This document shows positions 16,901-23,141 of a DNA stretch of 37,925 bases, one piece after another. The notes beneath the pieces were generated by a model. That model did not search any database. It was not told the origin of the DNA and worked only from the letters and a program-made list of their open reading frames with translations. The translations under genes were made by a program, and so were the position numbers. Source of the DNA: AA29 sp041481445 (GTDB taxonomy: Bacteria; Acidobacteriota; Vicinamibacteria; Fen-336); NCBI GenBank assembly GCA_041481445.1, contig JBGPBV010000059.1, positions 1 through 37,925 of the forward strand. The letters are read 5' to 3'. Numbering within the stretch: position 1 is the first letter of the stretch; each line of letters begins with the position of its first letter.

Positions 16901-18865
16901 GGGCAGTGGCATGCCCGTGGTGGCGTCCGTGGCCGTCCCAGAAATCCGTCCGCCGACGGACAAGGCGAAGTCGATGCCGGACGTGGTCTGCCCGGCCTGC
17001 ACCGTGAAGCTGGCGCCCCCGGTGAGCCCGCAGTTGGCGACGCACGGCGCGCCCCCGAAATGCTGGTTGACGTAGCCGATCACGTTAGCCGTCTGCGCGT
17101 AATACGTGCCGGTGTCGAGGGATTCTTCGCTCCGGTAGCTGCCGCCGCCGTCGGTGATGGCTTCGGAGAAACCGCTCGGCCCCGAGATGAGGATCGAGAC
17201 ATGGGCCAGCGGTTGCCCGCTCGCCGCGTCCGTGACGCGGCCGGTGACGGTGCCACCGCGCTCGAGTCCGAAATCGATCCCGCCCACGCCGGGGCCGGCG
17301 GGGACGGCTATCGGAGTGCCGCCGTCGGGCTGGCAATTGCCCACGCAAGGCAATCCCGAGTAGAGCTGAGCCAGGTACCCCATCTGGTTGCTGATGGTGT
17401 GGGCATAGTAGATGCCGGGGAAGAGCGCGGTCGTCGTGTAGGCGCCGGAACCGTTGGTGAGGCCAAAGGCGACCTCGATCCCGTCCCCGGTGATGATCTC
17501 CACACCGATGTCGGGCAGGCCCTGGCCGGAGGCGGCGTCGCGCACGCGGCCCGATATCGCCGCCCCGCGATCGAGAGGGATGTCGATGCCGCTCACTGTC
17601 TGTCCCGAGCCGACGGTGACGATCTGACCCGCGGACGTGCAAGAGCCCGCGCAGTGAATGCCGCCCCAGGCCTCGTCGAAGTAACCCGGCAGGCCTCCGG
17701 TCCAGACGTGGTAGCGGCCGGGGCGCAGGCCGGAAAAGGGGACGTAGGCGCCGGTCGCGTCCGTGACCGCGGACGCCTGTTTGCCGTGCTGGTCGTAGAG
17801 GTGGACGGTGAGGCCGGCAATGGGATTCCCGGTGGCGGCATCGGTGACGCGGCCGGTGATCGAGGCGCCCTTGTCGAGCGCGAAATCGATCCCGGTCGTG
17901 GCGACGCCCTCCAGGACGTCGATCGCGGTCCCGGTGCGCGGATCGCAATTGCCCGTGCACGGGATGTCGTCGTACAGCTCTTCGAGGAACCCGATCGAGT
18001 TGCCGGTGCGAGCGTAATAGCTGCCGGTGGGAAGGCCCGAGCTCTTGAAGCCGCCGTCGGGGCCGGAGAAGGCTTGTCCCACGATGAATCCGCCATCGGT
18101 GACGACCGATACCCTGACGCCCGGCAGCGGCGCCCCGTCGACGGTGCTCGTGATCCGTCCTTCGATCGTGGCGCCCTTGTGCAGCGCGAAATCGATCCCG
18201 GAGAGGGTGCCGGTCGTGAGCACGAGCGGAGTGCCCACCGTGGCCACGCAGTCCCCGAGACAGGGCAGGTTGTCGTAGAGCTCGTCGATGTAGGCGGCGG
18301 GGAAGACGTTCGTCCGCGCGAAGTACGTACCGGGCGGAACGCCACCCCTGATCGTGTAACGGCCCTGGGCGTCGACGAGGCCGAAGGCGACGCGCCGGTT
18401 GCCCTGGTCGACGACGATGACGTCGCCGTACGGAACGGGGGCGCCGGTCGCCTCGTCCGTGATGAGCCCGGAGATCCGCGCGCCCGGCCGCAGCGCGAAA
18501 TCGATTCCCGTCACCGCGGCGGCGTCGGCGACCACGATGGGTTCGCCGGCGGTGGCCGCGTTGCACCCCAGGCAGGTGACGTCCTTGTAGGCCTGGTTGA
18601 TGAAACCCAGCGCGTTGTCGGTGTACGCGTAATAAGTGCCGGCGCCGAGGCCGCCGATCGTGTAGAGCCCGGCGGTGTCGGTATCGGCGCTGGCGTAGGC
18701 GGTACCGGCGACGCGCACGGTCAGCCCCGCCAGTGGCGTACCCGTGGTGACGTCGATCACGGTGCCGGTGATCGAGCCCGTGCCGGCGCGGGCCGCCCCC
18801 GCCCCCAGCAGCCCCATGGCCAGCACGCACAACATCGCCCGAGCCCACCACTCACGGATCCGCAT
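13901..18865 (-). CDS. Giant exported protein of 13 carboxypeptidase-regulatory-like modules with cysteine pairs
   Basis: A 1654-residue secreted protein with a signal peptide (residues 1 to about 27, AMGLLGAGAARA). From about residue 29 to 1349 there are 13 tandem modules of about 101 residues, each starting like SITGTVIDVTTGTPLAG, with TD..G.Y, GTYYART and GYVDELY, and ending TSGIDFAL. These are Ig-like beta-sandwiches of the CarboxypepD-regulatory type. Twelve modules carry a close cysteine pair (for example CTGNC, CVGNC, CPMTC, CGQC) after the LY..(I/L)PC segment; module 11 has lost both. A calcium-type loop DTDPDGDGIST follows at about 1352, then a beta-rich domain and a charged helical C-terminus (about 1560-1654). 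No sorting signal or membrane anchor is visible. GGAGG precedes ATG 18865. Likely a surface or matrix fibre; ligand unknown. Confidence 0.85.
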   Translation of the reverse strand: MRIREWWARAMLCVLAMGLLGAGAARAGTGSITGTVIDVTTGTPLAGLTVRVAGTAYASADTDTAGLYTIGGLGAGTYYAYTDNALGFINQAYKDVTCLGCNAATAGEPIVVADAAAVTGIDFALRPGARISGLITDEATGAPVPYGDVIVVDQGNRRVAFGLVDAQGRYTIRGGVPPGTYFARTNVFPAAYIDELYDNLPCLGDCVATVGTPLVLTTGTLSGIDFALHKGATIEGRITSTVDGAPLPGVRVSVVTDGGFIVGQAFSGPDGGFKSSGLPTGSYYARTGNSIGFLEELYDDIPCTGNCDPRTGTAIDVLEGVATTGIDFALDKGASITGRVTDAATGNPIAGLTVHLYDQHGKQASAVTDATGAYVPFSGLRPGRYHVWTGGLPGYFDEAWGGIHCAGSCTSAGQIVTVGSGQTVSGIDIPLDRGAAISGRVRDAASGQGLPDIGVEIITGDGIEVAFGLTNGSGAYTTTALFPGIYYAHTISNQMGYLAQLYSGLPCVGNCQPDGGTPIAVPAGPGVGGIDFGLERGGTVTGRVTDAASGQPLAHVSILISGPSGFSEAITDGGGSYRSEESLDTGTYYAQTANVIGYVNQHFGGAPCVANCGLTGGASFTVQAGQTTSGIDFALSVGGRISGTATDATTGMPLPAVSLVILDASAAQVSVGATDGRGHYLTGAGLPSGTYYARTWNREYVDQLYAGIPCGQCPLTSGTPIPVTVGATTGGIDFAMQKAGSIAGTIRDGSGQPLERVAVIAVANFNYWYASTDATGRYIISDLPEGSYVVKTNNTDGYVDEAWVDVPCGTFCSDVAAATPVPVTLGLTTSGIDFVLRPGARITGTVTDRGTGLPLAGSLVTVFAADGSNVTNSVTDVQGRYLTVTGLLPGSYYLVAGSNGYLEELYGGGVCPGRQCAVTAGTAVAVTAGATTSGIDLALDHGGRISGSVVDATTGGPIAAVLIGIFDTAGRQLETGRTQADGTYLSYAGLLPGTYYARTVRAPGHVDELYGGKPCPMTCLVTDGTAITVTGTQTTSNVDFTLDAGGRIGGHVFDAQTSIPLERVSLNIVDGSGRLMSQAVTDSDGAYVSTDGLPAGSYYIYTRNSLGYQDQLFDGRPYPQVLLTSGTPIMVAAGASADGIDFRLPRGGRIAGTLVDAVTGGAVPYASVSVYDTSGRLAGSGFTDVRGRYVTRSGLAAGDYYVRSTAKGYVDQVYGIGDCLLCQVTTGALVGVSVAATTSGIDFSLHAGSSVSGRVTGRSGGAGLPNIGVLVYESSALVIVASATTDGTGAYLTAARLTAGTYFVRTANDKGYVDSVYDGLSCPPTCRPNDGTPVALSASATRTGIDFVLDLDTDPDGDGISTTVDRDRVTGADQSTLVSSDFNDAPLGGATAGTITDRGGFALTIGHDGHGGVHTKVSGTGTGPARLDTCFAGGAETVSLDVAGEQAYIVCSGTTTTVLAEQALPVIELSSVGLGVVVELPTGQRASLGSPVTASESNTLPIRGRLFDGEGKTVARFVLDPGDSLDASVGLAGTAKVTVVAGTVALRAGGEPFVLDQGQSRTIVFETPLQVLQRLDARVSAMLAAGDIRKRHAAKVLHLTIVEAEDKLADPAAERLVLETLLAEIKKFKQEGKIRPEAVRELHRSVVALIARLG
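14819..18781 (-). repeat. 13 tandem ~305-bp coding repeats
   Basis: The module-coding units of the giant exported protein. Units are diverged at DNA level but share the encoded frame G.I.G.V.DA.TG.P, YYART and GIDF.L. Average length is about 101 codons. The protein-level similarity and the lack of identical DNA blocks suggest old duplication rather than recent slippage. Confidence 0.8.
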
Positions 18866-18877
18866 GGGACCTCCACC

Positions 18878-18896
18878 GCCGGACCAGAGGACCGGC
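18878..18896. promoter_or_regulatory. Near-palindrome in the leader of the giant repeat protein
   Basis: GCCGGACCAGAGGACCGGC (18878-18896) is an imperfect inverted repeat (arms GCCGG/CCGGC plus CC/GG with one A-A mismatch). It lies just upstream of the ribosome-binding GGAGG, so it could be an operator or an mRNA hairpin. The rest of the 109-bp gap to the upstream gene holds no gene that I can see. Confidence 0.3.
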
Positions 18897-18974
18897 TACT
18901 GATGGAGCACGCGCAAACGGGCGCCGGATCGGCTCAGGCGGAGAGGTCAGGCCGGCGGCGGGGGGACGGCCGCC

Positions 18975-19601
18975 TCAGAACTCGAGGGTGGCCTTGCCGG
19001 GCTCGATGCGGACGCGGTTCACGGAGTAGGGCAGCCGGAAAGGGGCGTGGATGTCGAACCCGTCCGGGTACCTCGCGCTCCGGGTGGAGGACGACACCAT
19101 CTGCTCGACCACGCTGATCGGGACGCGGATCGAGGCCACGTAGGCGGAGTCGAGCTCGATGGTGCCGAACCCGTCCTGGTTGACGAGCTTCCCCCCGAGC
19201 TCGATGGGGACCTGCCCCCCGAGGTAGGCGAGCGGGCTCCAGGCCGGCGCCGCCACCACGCCTCTCACCTGCTCGATGTCCACCGACCCCTTGGCCTCGA
19301 TGCGCTGGTCGCCCAGGCGGATCTCGACGTCGGTGACTCCCCTGGGCAGCTCGGAGGCGTACGAGAGGTTGAGGAACGAGTTGATCTCCCCCTGCGTCAC
19401 CTGCACCGTCCGGCGTCGAGAGGACTTGACGGGAGGCTTCTTCTGCTGCTCCTCGATCACGGCCAGCTTCCGGCTGAGCGAGTCCGCCTCCGCCCAGGAC
19501 AGCCCCGGACGCGTGACGGCAGGCCGCGCGGATTCCGGGCGGGCGGGGGGGACGTCCGTCCGAAGGAGCACGGCACCGAGGACGACGGGGGCCAGGGTCA
19601 C
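18975..19601 (-). CDS. Exported LmeA/LEA-like protein of unknown function
   Basis: A 208-residue protein starting with GTG at 19601. A short hydrophobic N-terminus (TLAPVVLGAVLL) suggests export or membrane anchoring. After a basic linker (KKPPVKSSRRR) comes a beta-rich domain: VTQGEINSFLNLSY, GVTDVEIRLGDQRIEAKGSV, GGQVPIELGGKL, GFGTIELDSAYVASIRVP and FRLPYSVNRVRIEPGKATLEF. The alternation of amphipathic strands resembles lipid-tube-type domains (DUF2993/LmeA-like), but I only infer this from pattern. It lies 18 bp after the TPR protein on the same strand, probably co-transcribed. Confidence 0.7.
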   Translation of the reverse strand: MTLAPVVLGAVLLRTDVPPARPESARPAVTRPGLSWAEADSLSRKLAVIEEQQKKPPVKSSRRRTVQVTQGEINSFLNLSYASELPRGVTDVEIRLGDQRIEAKGSVDIEQVRGVVAAPAWSPLAYLGGQVPIELGGKLVNQDGFGTIELDSAYVASIRVPISVVEQMVSSSTRSARYPDGFDIHAPFRLPYSVNRVRIEPGKATLEF

Positions 19602-19619
19602 CTTTCGATGATAGCCCAG

Positions 19620-21227
19620 CTACTGCGGCGTCTCCGCCAGCTTGCGGGCGGCCTCGTTCCCGGGGGCGAGGGCGAGGGCCTTGACCGCCTCCGCGCGCGC
19701 GTCCGCGGGCCGTCCCATCTCCTTGAGCAGGACCGCGACCTCGAGGCGCACCCCGGCGTCGTCCTCCGACCACAGCGCCATCCGGAACTCGTTCAGGGCC
19801 TTCTCGCCGTCGCCGCGCGCGCGGTGGACGCGGGCGAGGAGGAGGTGCGTAGGGCGGCTGTAGGGATCGAGGTAGGCGGCGCGGGTGGCCTCGGCCAGCG
19901 CCGAGGCCACGTCGCCCTGGTCGAAGAGCCGCTGCGCCTTGACGTAGAGCGAGGCCGCGACCTGCGCGTCGCTGCGGCTCTCCCGCGCCAGCTCGAACGG
20001 GCGCTCGCTCTGCTGGATCCTCTCGAACCGCCGCGAGAGGTCGGGGTTGACCAGGGTCTCGTACACGGGGGCCAGCGCCACCACCGCCTCCCACTGCTGG
20101 TCCGCCTCGACCGTCCGCCCGGCGCGGCGCAGGGCCCAGGCCAGGACCACGCGCGTGTGCTTGTCGAGGGGGACGACCTGGGTGAGGTTCTTGAGGTGGA
20201 AGGCGGCGCCCGCGGCGTCGTCCTCGGCCAGCAGCGACCAGGCCAGGTTGAACGCGATGTCGATGGACTCCGGGTCCAGGGCCAGGGCCTGGCGCAGGAT
20301 GTCGGAGGCGCGCGGGGAGTCCGGGGAGGCGTCGCGCAGCACGGCCAGCCCGTAGTTGTTGAGCACCCCCGGCGTGGCCTCGTCCTTGGAGAGCGCGGAG
20401 TAGAGCCGGGCCGCCTCGCGGTAGCGGCCCATCTCGAGGAGGGCCATCCCCTCGAGGAACCGCGCCTCGCGCGAGAGGGGCGAGGCCGCGGGCACGCGCC
20501 CGAGCGCCCGGCTGGCCGAGGCGAACTCCCGCTGCCCGAGCAGGACGCGCCCGAGGGCCACGCGCGCGGCGTCGAAGGCGGGAGCAACCCTCATCGCGCG
20601 GCCGAGCAGGGCCACCTGCGCGCGCGGCTCGCGCGCCTCCAGCGCACGGCCGTAGGCCTTGAAGGCCTCGAACGTCACCGCCGGCCGGCCGGCCAGGAAC
20701 TCGTCCTTCGTGCGGCGCGGCGGGGACGAGCCGGCGAGGGCGACGTCCCAGGCCAGCCGGTCCACGATGTCCAGGACCTCCTCGAGCGGGCCCGTCGAGA
20801 TCAAGGGCGCGCTCAGCGTGGCACGGTCCACGTCCAGAAGGCGCAGCGAGAGCGTGACCTTCGCGCCGTCCAGGGCGTAGGTGCCCGTCACCAGCCGCGC
20901 CGCCCCCAGGGCCTCCGCCACCCGCACCGACGTCGCGCGGCTGAGCGGCACGTCGGGGATCTCCAGCGCCTCCTGGGCCTGCAGTCGCTCCGCGCGCCCG
21001 ACCGCGGGCACGCCGAGCTGGGCCAATGAGCGCGGGAGCTGGTCCGCGACGGCGGCTCCCAACCACGTTTCCGAGGCCGTGCCGGAAGCCTCGAGGGGAA
21101 GGACCAGGAGGGCATGCCGCGGCGCGGCCGAGGGCACGACCGTGGGGATGCCCGTTGACGCCGCCGTTGACGCCGCCGTTGCCGCCTGCGCCGACAGGAC
21201 CATCATGAGGACCAACGTCAGCACCAT
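19620..21227 (-). CDS. Exported tetratricopeptide-repeat protein
   Basis: A 535-residue protein with a signal peptide (MVLTLVLMMVLSAQAATAAS). Residues about 38-150 form an alpha/beta domain seen in bacterial TolB/CsgG-like N-termini: ALLVLPLEA, ADQLPRSLAQLGVPAVGRAERL, AEALGAARLVTGTYALDGAKVTLSLRLLDVDRA. The rest consists of TPR-like helix pairs (ASASRALGRVP; YREAARLYSALSK; ASALAEATRAAYLDP; EKALNEFRMAL; ADARAEAVKALALAP). Such proteins usually scaffold envelope complexes. The N-terminal AASTAASTG comes from a tiny DNA duplication. It follows the GNAT gene by 25 bp and precedes the LmeA-like gene, forming one minus-strand run. Confidence 0.82.
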   Translation of the reverse strand: MVLTLVLMMVLSAQAATAASTAASTGIPTVVPSAAPRHALLVLPLEASGTASETWLGAAVADQLPRSLAQLGVPAVGRAERLQAQEALEIPDVPLSRATSVRVAEALGAARLVTGTYALDGAKVTLSLRLLDVDRATLSAPLISTGPLEEVLDIVDRLAWDVALAGSSPPRRTKDEFLAGRPAVTFEAFKAYGRALEAREPRAQVALLGRAMRVAPAFDAARVALGRVLLGQREFASASRALGRVPAASPLSREARFLEGMALLEMGRYREAARLYSALSKDEATPGVLNNYGLAVLRDASPDSPRASDILRQALALDPESIDIAFNLAWSLLAEDDAAGAAFHLKNLTQVVPLDKHTRVVLAWALRRAGRTVEADQQWEAVVALAPVYETLVNPDLSRRFERIQQSERPFELARESRSDAQVAASLYVKAQRLFDQGDVASALAEATRAAYLDPYSRPTHLLLARVHRARGDGEKALNEFRMALWSEDDAGVRLEVAVLLKEMGRPADARAEAVKALALAPGNEAARKLAETPQ

Positions 21228-21252
21228 CGGGATCCCGGGGATCTCACCGCAG

Positions 21253-22200
21253 CTACGCCGGCAGCTCGATCCGCGCGGGTGGGCGCACCCAGGCGTGAGC
21301 CGCGAACTCCTTGCGCAGGCGGAAGCCCAGCCTCTCGTACAGGCGATAGGCGCGGCGGTTGTCGTAGGTGACGGAGAGGCTGGCCGTGGAGAGCCCCTCC
21401 TTGCGGAAGGCGGCGAGGGCGGAGGTCATGAGCAGCTCCCCCAGCCCGCGGCCCTGGATCTCCGGCGCCACCGAGACCTGGCAGATGTGGCCGTTCGTGC
21501 GCGAGAGGTGGCTCGACAGGATCACGCCCGCCGGCCCGGACGGCCCCTCGGCCAGGAACGACGCGTCCGGATCGAAGCGGCCGCATCCCGCGCGGAGGAC
21601 GAGCGTCTCCACGAAGCCGCGGCAGTAGCCCGGGGTCGCATAGGTCAGGTTGAGGGCGGCGTCGAGGCTTCCGCGATGGCTGGCGTGGATCACGTGGGCG
21701 GCGGGAGCCAGGTCCTCGCGCCGCAGCGCGCGCAGCTTCCAGGCGTGCTCGGGCACGGGGGCGGGGGTGTCGAGGGGACGCACGAGGTAGTGGCGGACGC
21801 GGCTCATGAAGCCGGCGTGCGCGAAGCGCCCGTCGGCCTGCGCGGCCGTCGAGAACAGGGTCTGGCACTCCACGCGGTCGTTGGTGGGATGGGCCTGGGC
21901 CTCGGCCAGCACGGCGTCGAGGAGCGACTCCTCGAGCCCCTGGCCGCGGAAGCCCGCGGCCGCGAAGAGCGACCCCACGATGGCGCGTCCGGCGTCGAGC
22001 ATGTAGTAGCAGTAGGCCACGCAGCGGGGCCCGTCCTGACGGACGAACCCGGTCAGCGCGCGTCGCTCGAGGCCGCTGGCCACCGCCTGGGACACGTCGG
22101 TGTAGTCCCACAGCAGCTCCCGGGCCCAGTGCTCGGACTCCTCGTCCAGGAGCGGGCGCAGGTCGCGCGCGGAGGCCTCAGCGAGGGGACGCGTCCGCAC
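21253..22200 (-). CDS. Tandem GNAT-family N-acetyltransferase
   Basis: A 315-residue cytosolic protein with two GNAT folds. The C-terminal one (about 155-310) has a good acetyl-CoA loop, QVSVAPEIQGRGLGELLM, followed by SLSVTYDNRRAYRLYERLGFR, and is probably catalytic. The N-terminal one (about 1-150) keeps GSLFAAAGFRGQGLEESLL and a FAHAGF motif but is more diverged. The substrate cannot be predicted. The start is GTG 22200, overlapping the end of the PilZ gene by 23 bp; a later start is possible but would cut the first strand. Confidence 0.82.
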   Translation of the reverse strand: MRTRPLAEASARDLRPLLDEESEHWARELLWDYTDVSQAVASGLERRALTGFVRQDGPRCVAYCYYMLDAGRAIVGSLFAAAGFRGQGLEESLLDAVLAEAQAHPTNDRVECQTLFSTAAQADGRFAHAGFMSRVRHYLVRPLDTPAPVPEHAWKLRALRREDLAPAAHVIHASHRGSLDAALNLTYATPGYCRGFVETLVLRAGCGRFDPDASFLAEGPSGPAGVILSSHLSRTNGHICQVSVAPEIQGRGLGELLMTSALAAFRKEGLSTASLSVTYDNRRAYRLYERLGFRLRKEFAAHAWVRPPARIELPA

Positions 22201-22588
22201 TCCGACGCCGCCTTGTCTCCTCGTCCAGGAAACGGCGGAGGCGCGCCCCCTCGCGCGGGGGCAGGGCCAGGAACTCGAGGCCGGCCAGGCAGCCCGCGCG
22301 GTCGTCTTCCGGGCGCGCGCCGTCCATCGAGGAGTCGGCCACGCGCACCTTGGCCCGAAGGGGGCCGTCGTCGAGGGACATCTCGAAGTCCATGATGGCG
22401 CCCGCGTCGAGCAGCGTCCCGCAGCGGACGAGGCACCCGGTCAGGCTCACGTCGATCACGGTGATCTCGTGGGACAGGCGCCCCCGCAGGCGGCCCGGAC
22501 GTTCCACGGACAGGCGAGGGGCGCGCCGACGCGAGGCCGGCTTGGATGCGGTCATGGGGAGCACCTGGAGATTCCGGCTCTCCGCCAT
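22178..22588 (-). CDS. PilZ-domain protein (probable c-di-GMP receptor)
   Basis: A 136-residue single-domain protein. Both ligand motifs are intact: RxxxR at R21-R25 (RRAPR) and D46-x-S-x-x-G51 (DVSLTG). The remainder (CLVRC, IMDFEMSLDDGPLRAKVRVADSS, CLAGLEFLAL) is the PilZ beta-barrel, and the tail is a basic helix (RRFLDEETRRRR). ATG 22588 has GAGGGG six bases upstream and is chosen over the in-frame ATG at 22621 and the shorter option at 22555. No diguanylate cyclase or flagellar or pilus gene is in the window. Confidence 0.85.
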   Translation of the reverse strand: MAESRNLQVLPMTASKPASRRRAPRLSVERPGRLRGRLSHEITVIDVSLTGCLVRCGTLLDAGAIMDFEMSLDDGPLRAKVRVADSSMDGARPEDDRAGCLAGLEFLALPPREGARLRRFLDEETRRRRSADASPR

Positions 22589-22634
22589 TCTAGGCCCCTC
22601 TCCGAGGTGCCTCAAGTCCATCCGCCGCGCCCGG

Positions 22635-22640
22635 TATAAT
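22635..22640 (+). promoter_or_regulatory. TATAAT -10-like box upstream of the membrane protein
   Basis: A perfect TATAAT in otherwise GC-rich sequence, 19 bp before GTG 22660. The matching -35 position (TCAAGT) is poor, and transcription from here would start very close to the ribosome site, so it may not be the main promoter. Confidence 0.35.
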
Positions 22641-22659
22641 CCGCCCGAGGCTCACCTTC

Positions 22660-23073
22660 GTGGCGGCTCCTCTCCTCACGCGATCGTCCCCCACGCCGCG
22701 CGGCGTCTGGCTCACCGCCGCCTTCTTCGTGGCCAGCGGCGTGCTCGAGATGGTGCTGGCCCTGCACGACGCACCGCGGCCCCTGCCCTTCACGCTGGCC
22801 TGGCAGGCGGCGGGGGCCGGGCTCCTGCACTTCCTGCTGGCCTGGGGCCTGTGGCGCCGCATCGCGCTGTGCCGGTCGGTGGCGATGGTCTACTGCCTGG
22901 CGGTGGCGATGACCTACCTCTTCGCGCTGGGGCTCGCCCTCGCCCATGCCCCCGTCCGGTTCCCGTCGTCCGTGGTCGTGCAGAGCCTCTTCCAGGTGCC
23001 GTCCTGCCTGCTCCTGTTCCCGTTCCTGCGCTCCCCCGCCGCCTCCGCGCTCTTTCCGCGTCCGCTGTTCTGA
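22660..23073 (+). CDS. Small four-helix integral membrane protein
   Basis: A 137-residue protein, unrecognised. Four hydrophobic segments are apparent: about 17-35 (WLTAAFFVASGVLEMVLAL), 45-63 (LAWQAAGAGLLHFLLAWGL), 71-93 (SVAMVYCLAVAMTYLFALGLA) and 104-124 (SVVVQSLFQVPSCLLLFPFL). Loops are short. The start is GTG 22660 with GAGG nine bases upstream. It precedes the sensor kinase by 68 bp on the same strand, so it could be a membrane partner for a kinase that itself lacks membrane helices; this is inference. Confidence 0.7.
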   Translation: MAAPLLTRSSPTPRGVWLTAAFFVASGVLEMVLALHDAPRPLPFTLAWQAAGAGLLHFLLAWGLWRRIALCRSVAMVYCLAVAMTYLFALGLALAHAPVRFPSSVVVQSLFQVPSCLLLFPFLRSPAASALFPRPLF

Positions 23074-23141
23074 CCGGGCGGCCGCGCTCCGGCGGCTCGG
23101 GAACGCGGTGCGCGCGTGCTACCATCCGGCCCTCGTCCGCC

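Noticed and set aside
14819..18781. Regular repeats of about 305 bp resembling an array
   Set aside because: Far too long and diverged for CRISPR repeats, and they stay in frame as protein modules.
16730..19117. Plus-strand open frame of about 800 codons opposite the repeat protein
   Set aside because: A repetitive shadow of the 13-module gene with no recognisable domain.
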